Source: Acidimicrobiia bacterium (GTDB lineage: Bacteria > Actinomycetota > Acidimicrobiia > Acidimicrobiales > Bin134). From it: 64,000 nt of DNA. Both the position numbers and the translations under genes were made by a program. This document shows positions 49,542 to 58,610 of this stretch, one piece after another. Where the stretch lies: assembly GCA_022819825.1 (NCBI GenBank), contig JAJEGM010000012.1, positions 38,206-102,205 of the forward strand. Reading direction: 5' to 3'. Within the stretch, counting starts at the first letter, position 1; each line of letters begins with the position of its first letter. The notes below the pieces were generated by a model. The model saw only the letters and a list, made by a program, of their open reading frames with translations. It was not told the origin of the DNA and searched no databases.

Positions 49542-50744
49542 TCAGTCAATGTCAAGATTGAAGAGACGGGCGGCGTTGCCCCGAACCAGCTTGTGGACCA
49601 CGTCAGGGGGCAGGTGGCCCATCATGTCCTCGGCCACCTTCTTGGTATGAGGCCAGGTGGTATCGGTGTGGGGATAGTCGGTCTCAAACGTCACGTTGTC
49701 CACTCCCACCTCGTCCAGGGATTTCAATCCGTGGTTGTCGCGGAAGAAACAGCCGTAGATCTGCCGGTAGTAATAGCTGGAGGGCGGCTCGGGAACGATG
49801 TCCCTCACCCCTCCCCAGGCCCGGTGCTCCGACCAGACGTCGTCGCAGCGCTCCAAGATGTAGGGGATCCACCCGATCTGGCCTTCGGAATAGGCCAGCT
49901 TCATCTCGGGGAACCGCACCAGCACCCCGGAGAACAAGAAGTCGCTCATCGACGCGATGGCGTTGTTGAAGCTGAGCGAGGCCGCCACCGCGGGGGGTGC
50001 GTCGGGTGAGGCCGCGGGCATCACCGAGGAAGAGCCGATGTGCATGCACACCGCGGTGGCGGTGTCCTGGCAGGCGGCAAAGAACGGATCCCAATAGTCG
50101 GTGTGGATGCTGGGCAGGCCCAGATTGGGAGCGATCTCCGAGAAGCACACGGCGTGGCAGCCCCGAGCGGCATTGCGCTCTACCTCGGCCTTGGCCAGCT
50201 CCACATCCCACAGCGGGATGATGGCCAGGGGGATGAGCGCCCCGTTTGAGTCGCCGCACCACTCCTCGATCATGAAGTCGTTGTAGGCCTGCACACAGGC
50301 CAGGGCCAGTTCCTTGTCTTCGGCTTCTAGGAAGGTCTGACCGCAGAACCGGGGGAACGTCGGGAATGACAGCGACGCCTCCACATGGTTCATCTCCATG
50401 TCCTCCACCCGGGCCTTGGGGTCGTAGCAGCCCGGGCGCATCTCGTCGAAGGTGATTGGCACCGCCTCCATGTCGTCGCGGTCGAAGCCCACCGCGGCCA
50501 CATGGCGCTTGTTGGGATACACCAGGTCCTCGTAGAACCACACGTCGCCCCACGGCCCGTCTTCTACGTCCAGCTCGTAGGTGTACATCTTGGGTCCGCC
50601 GGTATAGGTGATCGGCCCCACCCGGCGGCGCTCGACTCGCGGTCCTCGCTCCTTGAACCGCTCCGGCAGCCAGCTCTGCCACAGGTGGGCGGGCTCTACG
50701 AGATGGTCGTCGACGCTGATGATCTTGGGAATCTCGGTGCGCAC
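49542..50744 (-). CDS. Amidohydrolase-2 family metal-dependent hydrolase
   Basis: 400 residues of the ACMSD/LigW-like TIM-barrel family. Metal-site elements are IISVDDHLVEPAHLW at the N-terminus, the His in TAVCMHIGSSSVM and the Asp in FETDYPHTDTTWPHTK. It ends with VVHKLVRGNAARLFNLD as usual. Many paralogues occur in actinobacteria that degrade aromatic or steroid compounds; the substrate is not predictable. A TAGGCT box lies 7 bases before the GTG start. Confidence 0.9.
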   Translation of the reverse strand: MRTEIPKIISVDDHLVEPAHLWQSWLPERFKERGPRVERRRVGPITYTGGPKMYTYELDVEDGPWGDVWFYEDLVYPNKRHVAAVGFDRDDMEAVPITFDEMRPGCYDPKARVEDMEMNHVEASLSFPTFPRFCGQTFLEAEDKELALACVQAYNDFMIEEWCGDSNGALIPLAIIPLWDVELAKAEVERNAARGCHAVCFSEIAPNLGLPSIHTDYWDPFFAACQDTATAVCMHIGSSSVMPAASPDAPPAVAASLSFNNAIASMSDFLFSGVLVRFPEMKLAYSEGQIGWIPYILERCDDVWSEHRAWGGVRDIVPEPPSSYYYRQIYGCFFRDNHGLKSLDEVGVDNVTFETDYPHTDTTWPHTKKVAEDMMGHLPPDVVHKLVRGNAARLFNLDID

Positions 50745-50751
50745 GCCGAAA

Positions 50752-50757
50752 AGCCTA
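50752..50757 (-). promoter_or_regulatory. Putative leaderless -10 box of the amidohydrolase gene
   Basis: TAGGCT on the minus strand ends 7 bases before the GTG at 50744, in the 66-base gap after the HD-domain gene. No ribosome binding site is seen. Confidence 0.4.
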
Positions 50758-50810
50758 CCGGCATCGGAGGGCGGTACTCTTATCTGTCGGCGCGGGCCGA
50801 ACCGGCTCCC

Positions 50811-51272
50811 CTATTGATCTGCGGCAGCCAGGGCGGTAGCCACTTCGGGAGACAGGGAGGATTTGCCGAGGGGAAGGTGGTGTTCCGCAGCCCACACCAC
50901 AGTGATCTGGGCGCTGCCCGCCTCAAGCAGCATGGCCGCACCCAAACGGGGGTGATCCCGGTAATCGGCCCATCGTCCCCGTAGACGGCTGGGAAGAACC
51001 GCTCCCGCCAGGGTGGCGGCCACTCGAGCCCAAGTCCCCAGACCAGCATGGATCTTTCCCACATCGTGAAGCGCCGCCGCCGCCCGCTGGGCATCGTCCA
51101 CCAGTGCGGGGCATCGGGCCGAGCGCAGTGCGTGGCTGCGGTCGGCCGGACTCATCTGTCGGTAGAGCGCAGACTCAGCGCCGTTGAGCAGGCCGAGCAG
51201 CCAGGCTTCTTGGATGGGATCGGGACCTTTGTCGACAATCGACTGAAAGAAGCGACGAATCAGGTGGATCAA
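50811..51272 (-). CDS. Small HD-domain protein
   Basis: A 153-residue protein with an HD-type metal phosphohydrolase core: AAALHDVGKIHAGLG gives the HD pair, and RDHPRLGAAMLLEAG and AAEHHLPLG supply further His residues. It begins LIHLIRRFFQSIVDKGPDPIQEAWLL in the family style, cut here into two parts. TTG at 51272 overlaps the xerD TGA as TTGA; upstream reading gives only the shadow of xerD. Substrate unknown, possibly a nucleotide. Last gene of the korA-to-HD block. Confidence 0.82.
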   Translation of the reverse strand: MIHLIRRFFQSIVDKGPDPIQEAWLLGLLNGAESALYRQMSPADRSHALRSARCPALVDDAQRAAAALHDVGKIHAGLGTWARVAATLAGAVLPSRLRGRWADYRDHPRLGAAMLLEAGSAQITVVWAAEHHLPLGKSSLSPEVATALAAADQ

Positions 51273-52201
51273 CGGTCCAAGACCGCCCGAGGGTGGGCGG
51301 CGCGATAGGCCTCCCATAGCTTCTCCTTGGACACCATGGTGTACACCTGCGTGGTGCTGATGGAGGCATGGCCCAAGATCTCCTGCACCGCCCTGATGTC
51401 GGCACCGTGATCCAACATGTGGGTGGCGCATGAATGGCGGAACACGTGAGGGGAGACCTTGGCACCCAGCCCCACCTGCTGAGCCTTCTTCTTCACCACA
51501 CCCCACGCGCCCTGCCGGGTCAGGCGCCGACCCCGCTGGTTGAGCCAAACCGCTTCTTGGTCTTGCTGGGATGCCCAGCGCTCCGGCTCTATCTCTCCCC
51601 GGCCGGCGGGAACCAGCCAGGCAGTGAGCGCCTCAAGGGCGCATAGGCCCACCGGCAGCACCCGCTCCTTCTGGCCCTTTCCCAGAACCCGAACGGTGGC
51701 TTCGCTCATGTCCAAGTCGGTCAGCGACATCCCCACCAGCTCGCTGATGCGCATACCGGTGCCGTAGAGCATCTCCAACATGGCCCGATCCCGCCGTGAC
51801 ACCGGATCGGTGCCGTCCACAGCGTCCAGGATGGCCTCCACTTCGGCCTCGCTCAGCGCTTTGGGCACGGCTTTGGGCACCGTGGGAAGCTCCAAATGGG
51901 AACCGGGGTCATCGGCGCGCAGACCCTCCATGACGAGGAACTGGTGGAAGGTCCGCACCGCGGTCATCGCCCGCTTCACCGATGCTGGGGCCATTCCCCG
52001 GCTCTGCTGGTGGCCCATGAACGCCAAGATGTCCTCTTCGCTGGCCGTGTCGGGACTGCGGCCCCGAGAGGCCAAGACCTCGCAGTAGCCGTTCAGGTCT
52101 CGGCGATAGGCCTCACGAGTGCGGGGGGCGCGGCCCCGTTCCAGCACCAGCCAATCCAAAAACTCCTCAACCCCACCCCCTGCGCTCACCGTGGCAGGCA
52201 C
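51269..52201 (-). CDS. xerD: Tyrosine recombinase XerD
   Basis: Partner of XerC in dimer resolution at dif. 310 residues with all catalytic residues: Arg in LYGTGMRISELVG, Lys in GKGQKERVLPVG, HxxR in SPHVFRHSCATHML, His in EILGHASISTTQVYT and Tyr at the end of that motif. The N-terminal core-binding domain has RGRAPRTREAYRRDL. Start GTG 52201 or GTG 52189. Same context as in mycobacteria (pyrG-nudix-xerD). Confidence 0.95.
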   Translation of the reverse strand: MPATVSAGGGVEEFLDWLVLERGRAPRTREAYRRDLNGYCEVLASRGRSPDTASEEDILAFMGHQQSRGMAPASVKRAMTAVRTFHQFLVMEGLRADDPGSHLELPTVPKAVPKALSEAEVEAILDAVDGTDPVSRRDRAMLEMLYGTGMRISELVGMSLTDLDMSEATVRVLGKGQKERVLPVGLCALEALTAWLVPAGRGEIEPERWASQQDQEAVWLNQRGRRLTRQGAWGVVKKKAQQVGLGAKVSPHVFRHSCATHMLDHGADIRAVQEILGHASISTTQVYTMVSKEKLWEAYRAAHPRAVLDR

Positions 52202-52208
52202 TGGGGAC

Positions 52209-52778
52209 TCACCGCAGGTGCTCTCGGGCCAGCATCAGACCGACGATCGACTTGGCGTCGGCCAGTTCCCCGGAGGCGACCAAGTTCGTGACCTCAGCCA
52301 ACTTGATGCGCTCGATGGCCATGTGCTGCTCCTCGATGCCGTGAGGACGGCGATCGGCGTCGGTCAGATCGGTGGCCAGATAGCAGTGGGTGATTTCGTC
52401 GCAGAATCCTGGAGAGTTGTGGAAGACGGCCAAGAGCTCCAGGTGTCCGGCTCGCTTGCCGATCTCCTCCTCCAACTCCCGCTGGGCGGTCATTTCCGGG
52501 GGTTCGTCTTTGCTGTCGAGTTTGCCGGCAGGAATCTCCAGCAGCTCCCGATTCACCGCAGGGCGATACTGGCGGACCATGATGACCTCTTCGCCGTCAA
52601 CGGGCACGATCACCGCGGCACCGGGATGGCGAACGATCTCCCTCTCATAGATCGAGCCATCGGGGGCTCTGATCTCGGCGACGCTCAGCGACACCACTCG
52701 CCCTTGCCACCCCTGCCGCTCTCCAATCGGGGTGAAGCCTTCCCCGTTTTCGACTCCCGCCACTTCGCAGTCTCTCAA
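52209..52778 (-). CDS. Nudix hydrolase, ADP-ribose pyrophosphatase type
   Basis: 189 residues. The Nudix box reads [19 protein letters not shown] then RELEEEIG, with the essential REL-EE-G residues; ahead of it [18 protein letters not shown] is typical of ADP-ribose pyrophosphatases. It probably hydrolyses ADP-ribose or a related nucleoside diphosphate. TTG at 52778 overlaps the pyrG stop as TTGA; GTG 52763 is an alternative. In M. tuberculosis the gene next to pyrG (Rv1700, from memory) is the same type. Confidence 0.93.
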   Translation of the reverse strand: MRDCEVAGVENGEGFTPIGERQGWQGRVVSLSVAEIRAPDGSIYEREIVRHPGAAVIVPVDGEEVIMVRQYRPAVNRELLEIPAGKLDSKDEPPEMTAQRELEEEIGKRAGHLELLAVFHNSPGFCDEITHCYLATDLTDADRRPHGIEEQHMAIERIKLAEVTNLVASGELADAKSIVGLMLAREHLR

Positions 52779-54472
52779 CGATGGGCTGCGGTAGAGGCCT
52801 CGGGTACCGCCTCGGCCTGCTCTGGGACCTCTTCCCCTGCACTGGATCGAGCGGCCTCATCGGCAGCCATTCCGCTCTCCTGGCGATCCAACGCGGCCTT
52901 CACCAAGCCGCAGAACAGCGGGGCGGGCCGGTCGGGGCGGCTCTTGAACTCGGGATGGGCCTGGGTTCCCACCCACCAGGGATGACCGTCGAGTTCGATG
53001 AACTCCACCAGCAGGCCGTCGGGCGACTCGCCGGCAAGCACGAAGTCGGTGCCCTCGAAGCGGCCCCTGAGCTTGGGATTGAACTCATAGCGGTGGCGAT
53101 GGCGCTCCGACACCACCTCGGCTCCGTACACCTCGGCCACCTTGGTTCCCGGTTGGAGCTTGGCCAGGCACGCTCCTAGCCGCATGGTGCCGCCTTTGTC
53201 GGTGATTCCGCGCTGCGACTCCATCAGGTCGATCACCGGCCACGGCGTGCTGGGGTCGAACTCGCTGGAATGGGCGTTGGCCAGACCCAACACGTTGCGG
53301 GCGTAGTCGATGGTCATCACCTGGAGGCCCAGGCAAAGACCCAGGCAGGGCAAGCCGTTCTCCCGAGCGTAGGAAGCGGCGTTGACCTTGCCCTCGATTC
53401 CCCGCTCGCCGAACCCGCCGGGGATCACGATGCCGTCCAGCCCGCTCATCACGCTGTCGACCATGAGGCCTTCGACGCTCTCCGCCTGAATCCACTCGAT
53501 CTCCACCGAGGCACCGTGATGTATGCCCGCGTGGTTCAGGGCCTCCACCACTGACAGATAGGCGTCGGGGAGCGTGACGTACTTGCCGATGAGTCCGATG
53601 CGCACGGTGCGCTGGGCCATCTCCAGCCGCTGGTTCAGCCACTGCCAGTCGGCCAGATCGGGGTCGGGGACATCCAAGCGCAAGATGTCGCACACCACGC
53701 CGTCGAGGCCTTCATCGTGGAGCACCAGGGGAATCTCGTAGATGCTGTCGGCGTCGGCCGCGTTGACCACCGCCGACACGTCCACGTCGCACAGGCTGGA
53801 GATCTTGCGCTTCAGTTCGTCGGTGATGGGCGACTCGCTGCGGCACACGATGGCGTCGGGCTGGACGCCCCGGCTGCGGAGCTCAGTCACCGAGTGCTGG
53901 GTGGGCTTGGTCTTCTGCTCGCCGGTTGGTCCGATGAAGGGCACCAGGGTGACGTGGATGTAGCAGACGTTGCCCCGCCCCACGTCCAGACGCACCTGGC
54001 GGATGGCCTCCAAGAAGGGGAGGATCTCGATATCGCCCACGGTCCCGCCGATCTCGGTGATGACCACGTCGATATCGTCGGACACCAGGCTGGCGATGCG
54101 GCTCTTGATCTCGTTGGTGACGTGGGGGATCACCTGAACGGTCTTGCCCAAATACTCACCTTGGCGCTCGGCGGCGATGACCGAGGAGTAGATGGAGCCG
54201 GTGGTGGCGTTGGAGAGCTTGGTGAGGTTCTCGTCGATGAACCGCTCGTAGTGGCCGAGATCCAGATCAGTCTCGCCGCCGTCGTCGGTGACGAACACCT
54301 CTCCGTGTTCGAAGGGGTTCATGGTGCCGGGGTCCACATTGATGTACGGGTCCAGCTTCTGCATGGTCACCCGAAGACCCCGTTGCTTGAGCAAACGCCC
54401 CAGAGATGCGGCCGTAAGCCCTTTGCCCAGCGAACTCGCCACACCGCCAGTCACAAAGATGTGCTTGGTCAC
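52775..54472 (-). CDS. pyrG: CTP synthase
   Basis: Amidates UTP to CTP with glutamine. About 565 residues. The synthetase half starts [18 protein letters not shown] with the P-loop; the glutaminase half has the nucleophilic Cys in [20 protein letters not shown] and GTMRLGA. GTG 54472 was chosen because it gives the normal TKHIFVTGG start; a TTG at 54481 is in frame. A TAAGCT hexamer lies 8 bases upstream. An Ala/Glu-rich tail of about 25 residues follows the glutaminase domain. In mycobacteria steA and mctB lie between recN and pyrG; both are absent here. Confidence 0.97.
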   Translation of the reverse strand: MTKHIFVTGGVASSLGKGLTAASLGRLLKQRGLRVTMQKLDPYINVDPGTMNPFEHGEVFVTDDGGETDLDLGHYERFIDENLTKLSNATTGSIYSSVIAAERQGEYLGKTVQVIPHVTNEIKSRIASLVSDDIDVVITEIGGTVGDIEILPFLEAIRQVRLDVGRGNVCYIHVTLVPFIGPTGEQKTKPTQHSVTELRSRGVQPDAIVCRSESPITDELKRKISSLCDVDVSAVVNAADADSIYEIPLVLHDEGLDGVVCDILRLDVPDPDLADWQWLNQRLEMAQRTVRIGLIGKYVTLPDAYLSVVEALNHAGIHHGASVEIEWIQAESVEGLMVDSVMSGLDGIVIPGGFGERGIEGKVNAASYARENGLPCLGLCLGLQVMTIDYARNVLGLANAHSSEFDPSTPWPVIDLMESQRGITDKGGTMRLGACLAKLQPGTKVAEVYGAEVVSERHRHRYEFNPKLRGRFEGTDFVLAGESPDGLLVEFIELDGHPWWVGTQAHPEFKSRPDRPAPLFCGLVKAALDRQESGMAADEAARSSAGEEVPEQAEAVPEASTAAHR

Positions 54473-54533
54473 GCCTGCCAAGCTTAGCGGGGAGGAGCGA
54501 CGACTGGTGGACCCGTAGAACCGGTCACCTGCT

Positions 54534-54597
54534 GCCCTGGGACATTTGTGGGGTCTCGGAGGGCCTCAGCCCTGGGACATCTCGAGAAGTTCGGAGG
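54534..54597 (-). repeat. Imperfect duplication of the recN 3' end (two 29-bp copies, period 35)
   Basis: The copy inside recN (54569-54597) and the copy in the recN-pyrG gap (54534-54562) share 21 of 29 bases, with perfect 12-base (GCCCTGGGACAT) and 7-base (TCGGAGG) ends. The outer copy lies after the recN stop and is out of frame. Confidence 0.7.
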
Positions 54598-56140
54598 CGT
54601 GGCGGCGAGCGCTCTCGCTGTCGGGTGATCCGGAAAGCATTCGGGAAAGCTCGACAACTCGGTCCTCCCCCTCCAAGGACTCGGCGGTCACCGACGTGGT
54701 TGAGCCATCGTCGTGCTTGACGATGCTCACCTGTCGGTCGGCACAGGCCGCTACCTGGGGTAAGTGGGTGACCACCAACACCTGGTGATCGGCAGTCAAG
54801 CGGGAAAGCGCCCGTCCCACGGTCTGAGCCACCTGGCCGCCGATGCCGGCGTCTACTTCGTCGAAAACCAAAACCGGAGGACCCGCACTGACAACCAGCC
54901 GGAGGGCCAGCATGACCCGGGCCAGCTCTCCCCCGGACGCAGCCGATGCCAGAGGCAGGCCGGGAGCGCCGCTGTTGGCGGCCAGCAGGATGTCCACATC
55001 GTCTCCGGGATCGTCTCCTACCTCTACTCGAACTTCGGATCGGGGCATGGCCAACTCCCGCAGGTTGGCCGTCACTTCTTTGCCCAACGCTCGTGCCGCC
55101 TGTCGTCGAGCCGCACCCACCTCCGCACCGGCTTCAGCCACCGCAGCGGCGCGGCGATCGAGTTCCCCATCGAGGTCTTTGGCCAAGCGGTCGAAATCCT
55201 CCAGTTCCGCGAGGCGGGCAGACAGATCGCGGTGGAATTCCATGACCTCTGTCACGGTCTCCCCGTACTTGCGGCGGAGATCGACCAGCAGCTCCCGACG
55301 CTGGCGGACCTCGGCCAGGCGGACTGGGTTCTCATCAATGGACTCAGCGGCGCGGCGCAACTCGGTCGATAGGTCGCCAACCTCGGCAACCAGGCTGACC
55401 AGCCGCTCATGCTGGCTCTCCAGCGGTGGACGGCTCTCAAAGGCGGCGGCGATTTGGGCCAGTCCGGCGCCGACTGCGCCATCGGCACCCAGAGTCATCG
55501 CAGCCTGTCGGGCTGCGTCCCGACTGGCCGCCGCGTCGGCGAGGACCGCCTCTTCAGCTTTGAGACCCTCCTCCTCGTTGGGATTCTCCAGGCCAGCCTC
55601 ATCCAACTCGGCTAACTGGAATCGGCAGAGCTCGATCTCCCGAGCTCGGGATCGCTCGTCGCCGCCCAACTCGGTACGTCGGCGATTCAAGTCGGTCAAC
55701 GCTGCCCGAGCTTCCATAAGCGGGGCCAAGTCCACATCCCCGAAGCGATCCAGCCCGGCCCGTTGATGAACCCGACGCAACAGCGACTGGTGCTCGTGCT
55801 GACCGTGCAGGTCCACCAGCTCTGCGCCCAGTTCGGCCAGAGTGGCAGCCGAAGCCAGCCGCCCGTCGACATAGGCCCGAGCCCGGCCGTCGGCGGGCAC
55901 CACCCGCCGAAGCACGACCTCCTCTCCCTGGTGGTCGAACCGGCCCTCGACGGTGGCCTCATCGGCACCTAACCGCACCAACGACGGATTGGCACGACCG
56001 CCCAAGAGCAAGTCCACCGCCGTCACCACCAGGGTTTTTCCCGCCCCCGTCTCCCCAGTCAGCGCAGTCATGCCCGGCTCCAACACCAGGTTGAGCCGCT
56101 CGATCACCCCCAGGTTCTCTACTGCCAGCTCAGTCAGCAT
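54566..56140 (-). CDS. recN: DNA repair protein RecN
   Basis: SMC-like ATPase for double-strand break repair. 524 residues. The N-terminal head has LTGETGAGKTLVVTAVDLLLGGRA, read in parts, and the C-terminal head has LASAASGGELARVMLALRLV and LVFDEVDAGIGGQVAQTVG. A coiled coil of about residues 150-360 joins them. The start is 15 bases after the nadK stop, giving the conserved tlyA-nadK-recN order. Confidence 0.96.
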   Translation of the reverse strand: MLTELAVENLGVIERLNLVLEPGMTALTGETGAGKTLVVTAVDLLLGGRANPSLVRLGADEATVEGRFDHQGEEVVLRRVVPADGRARAYVDGRLASAATLAELGAELVDLHGQHEHQSLLRRVHQRAGLDRFGDVDLAPLMEARAALTDLNRRRTELGGDERSRAREIELCRFQLAELDEAGLENPNEEEGLKAEEAVLADAAASRDAARQAAMTLGADGAVGAGLAQIAAAFESRPPLESQHERLVSLVAEVGDLSTELRRAAESIDENPVRLAEVRQRRELLVDLRRKYGETVTEVMEFHRDLSARLAELEDFDRLAKDLDGELDRRAAAVAEAGAEVGAARRQAARALGKEVTANLRELAMPRSEVRVEVGDDPGDDVDILLAANSGAPGLPLASAASGGELARVMLALRLVVSAGPPVLVFDEVDAGIGGQVAQTVGRALSRLTADHQVLVVTHLPQVAACADRQVSIVKHDDGSTTSVTAESLEGEDRVVELSRMLSGSPDSESARRHASELLEMSQG

Positions 56141-56155
56141 TGTTTGGGGTCTCTA

Positions 56156-56998
56156 TCACCGGTCAGACAGGCCGAAGGACGACTTGAGGGCCTGGTGGAA
56201 TCCTCGTTGGCCGAGAGTGACGAGACGTGCAGGCTGGTCTGAAACTGAGACAGTCAGCGAGCCGCCCTCACCCAACTCTCCCAGCGAACGGCCGTCTACT
56301 GCCACCGCGGCCGGACGGTCCCCCAACACCTCCACCACCAACTCGCTTGATGGCAGAAGCACCAGGCTGCGGTCGAAAAGTGTGTGGGGTGCCACAGGCG
56401 TCAGGATGAGCGCGTGCATGGTCGGGGCCAGAATGGGCCCGCCGGCCGATAGCGAATAGGCGGTGGAGCCGGTCGGTGTGGCCGCGATCAGCCCATCGGC
56501 GGCGTAGCTGGTAAAGAACTCCCCGTCGATGTGAACGGCCAGGTTCACGGTGCGACCGCTATCAACCTTCTCCACGATGGCCTCATTGAGGGCGCTCACC
56601 TCCGTGCCGCCGTTGAGGCGACAACTCAGTCGGATGCGCTCTTCGATCTGATAGTCGCCCGCAAGGAAGCGCTCGACTGCGTCAGAGGCGGCATCCGGCT
56701 CGATCCCAGTGAGGTAGCCCAACGAGCCATAGTTGACTCCGAGCACGGGCACCCCATCATCGGCCACCGCGGTCACCGCTCGGAGCATGGAGCCGTCTCC
56801 CCCCAAGCTCACCGCTAAGTCCAGCTTCTCGCCAATATCGTCGTCCTGATGGGCAAGGTCAGTGCGTCCTACCACCTCAGCCGATTCGAGAGTTAGACGG
56901 ATCTGATGACCGTCACGGTCCAACCGGTCTATGAGTTCAGCCGCCAACTTCAAGGCTTCCGGCCGGTCAGCGTGAACAAAGAGGGCAATTGCAGCCAC
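56156..56998 (-). CDS. nadK: NAD kinase
   Basis: Phosphorylates NAD to NADP. 280 residues with the motifs SLGGDGSMLRAVTAV, GVNYGSLGYLTGIEP, SALNEAIVEK (NE pair) and AADGLIAATPTGSTAYSLSA, which bind ATP or polyphosphate and NAD. The start codon lies nine bases after the tlyA stop. Neighbours tlyA and recN are as in other actinobacteria. Confidence 0.97.
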   Translation of the reverse strand: MAAIALFVHADRPEALKLAAELIDRLDRDGHQIRLTLESAEVVGRTDLAHQDDDIGEKLDLAVSLGGDGSMLRAVTAVADDGVPVLGVNYGSLGYLTGIEPDAASDAVERFLAGDYQIEERIRLSCRLNGGTEVSALNEAIVEKVDSGRTVNLAVHIDGEFFTSYAADGLIAATPTGSTAYSLSAGGPILAPTMHALILTPVAPHTLFDRSLVLLPSSELVVEVLGDRPAAVAVDGRSLGELGEGGSLTVSVSDQPARLVTLGQRGFHQALKSSFGLSDR

Positions 56999-57007
56999 GC
57001 AGTCAGG

Positions 57008-57823
57008 CTATTCCTCTGGGGTGACAACTTGGGAGTTCACTTGAGAAACCACTTGAGCGGAGTCCACCACCGATGGTTCACCCCCCTTTTGCAAATGCAG
57101 GAAAAACTCCACGTTTCCCTGCGCGCCCTTCAGCGCTGATGGAACGGCGGATTGAGGGGCGAGACCCGCAGTGGTTGCCGCTTCCAGCACCCGGTCGAGC
57201 GCGGCCCGCCATTGCTCGGGGTCGCGGATAACACCGCGACCCTTGTTTGCCAATCTGCGTCCCACCTCGAACTGGGGCTTTACCAAAACCAATACTGGGG
57301 CACCCGACGACACCACTCTCACCAGACAGTCCAAGATCGAAGTCAGCGAGATGAAGGACACATCCGCGGTCACCAGGTCGAACGGCGCCCCGATGGCGGA
57401 CGGGTCGACGTCGCGGATATCGGTGCGTTCGTAGAGGGACACCCGGTGATCGTTGATCAGGCGCTCGTGCAATTGGGCTCGGCCCACGTCGATAGCTACT
57501 ACTTCGGCTGCGCCTCGCTGCAGCAGACAGTCGGTGAATCCTCCGGTGGACGATCCCACGTCGCAGCACCGCATGCCTGCCACATCCAAATCGAAGGCGG
57601 CCAATGCACCTTCCAGCTTCTCGCCGCCTCGACTCACGTACCGAGCCGGCGGGCCGACTAATTCCAGGGCGTCACCGGGTAGTACCAACCGGGCCGATTT
57701 CTGGGCCACCGCTCCGTTTACGGTGACCTGGCCGGAGGCCACGGCCTCCCGGGCCCGATCTCGGCTCGTGACCAGGCCCCGGCGAACCAACTCAGCGTCC
57801 AGCCTCCGGCGCGATCCCTTCAT
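57008..57823 (-). CDS. tlyA: TlyA family rRNA 2'-O-methyltransferase (S4 domain)
   Basis: Methylates riboses in 16S and 23S rRNA and determines capreomycin sensitivity in mycobacteria. 271 residues. The S4 RNA-binding domain is RRRLDAELVRRGLVTSRDRA and following; the FtsJ-like domain has YVSRGGEKLEGAL, CCDVGSSTGGFTDCLLQRGA, TADVSFISL and LVKPQFEVGR, which supply the K-D-K residues. The C-terminus carries a small QV(V/N)SQV repeat. It starts five bases after the HAD gene ends. Confidence 0.96.
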   Translation of the reverse strand: MKGSRRRLDAELVRRGLVTSRDRAREAVASGQVTVNGAVAQKSARLVLPGDALELVGPPARYVSRGGEKLEGALAAFDLDVAGMRCCDVGSSTGGFTDCLLQRGAAEVVAIDVGRAQLHERLINDHRVSLYERTDIRDVDPSAIGAPFDLVTADVSFISLTSILDCLVRVVSSGAPVLVLVKPQFEVGRRLANKGRGVIRDPEQWRAALDRVLEAATTAGLAPQSAVPSALKGAQGNVEFFLHLQKGGEPSVVDSAQVVSQVNSQVVTPEE

Positions 57824-57828
57824 CCCAC

Positions 57829-58566
57829 CTATTCAAGTCCCATCTGATCGACCAAGGCGGCCAGGTCGGTGGCGCAGTGCTTCGGCTCTGGGGTCACCGG
57901 CAGGTCATCGGCGCCGGTCACCCCGCTCAGCACCAGGGCAAACTCGTAGGCCAGGGCCTCGGCGAAAAGGCCGTCGGAGTCGGGGCGGTCCCCTACCACC
58001 ACGCCGGAGTCGCCGATCCGGCTGCGCACGCAGTCAACGATCGGCCGGTTGGGCTTGCCCGCCATGGTGGGTACCGCCTCGGCGGCGGTCGCCACTGCCG
58101 CCAGAAGTGATCCGCCCCCCGGCTCTAGTCCTCGTTCGGTGGGGTAGCTGGGGTCATGATTGGTGCCGATCAGGCGAGCGCCGCCGCGTACAGCCCGCAT
58201 GGCCCGGCTGAGGGTGTCGTAGTTGAAGCCGGGGTCCATACCCACAACGACCGCGTCGGCAGGCCCAGATGAGCAGACCTCAGCACCCGCCAACTTCACC
58301 GCCTCGTCGATACCGGGACCCCCCACCACCAGCACTCGCTCGCCAGGGTGTATGAGTTGGCCCGCGGCGGTGGCAGATGTGATCACGGATCCAGTGGCGT
58401 CGATCCCGCAGGCGGCCAGCTTGGCCTCCTGGTCGGCCACGGTCAGCGCCGACATGTTGGTGACGAACACGACGGGGGCGCCTGATTGCTGCAAGCGCTC
58501 AACGGCCCCAGCCGCACCGGGCACCGGGGTTCCGCCCACCCAGATCACACCGTCCAGATCGAGCAC
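57829..58566 (-). CDS. HAD-IIA (NagD-like) phosphatase
   Basis: 245 residues from GTG 58566. Motifs are LDLDGVIWVGGTPVPGA (nucleophile Asp), VFVTNMSAL, AGKPNRPI (Lys) and VVVGDRPDSDGLFAEALAYEF (acidic motif), with the C2 cap typical of HAD-IIA. Likely a sugar-phosphate or nucleotide phosphatase. The frame is open upstream to a CTG at 58614 that forms CTGA with the korB stop, adding SNAHSKTERPAPGGW; this may be the true start. Matches Rv1692 in position next to tlyA (from memory). Confidence 0.9.
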   Translation of the reverse strand: MLDLDGVIWVGGTPVPGAAGAVERLQQSGAPVVFVTNMSALTVADQEAKLAACGIDATGSVITSATAAGQLIHPGERVLVVGGPGIDEAVKLAGAEVCSSGPADAVVVGMDPGFNYDTLSRAMRAVRGGARLIGTNHDPSYPTERGLEPGGGSLLAAVATAAEAVPTMAGKPNRPIVDCVRSRIGDSGVVVGDRPDSDGLFAEALAYEFALVLSGVTGADDLPVTPEPKHCATDLAALVDQMGLE

Positions 58567-58610
58567 CCAACCGCCAGGGGCGGGACGCTCTGTCTTGGAA
58601 TGGGCGTTAC

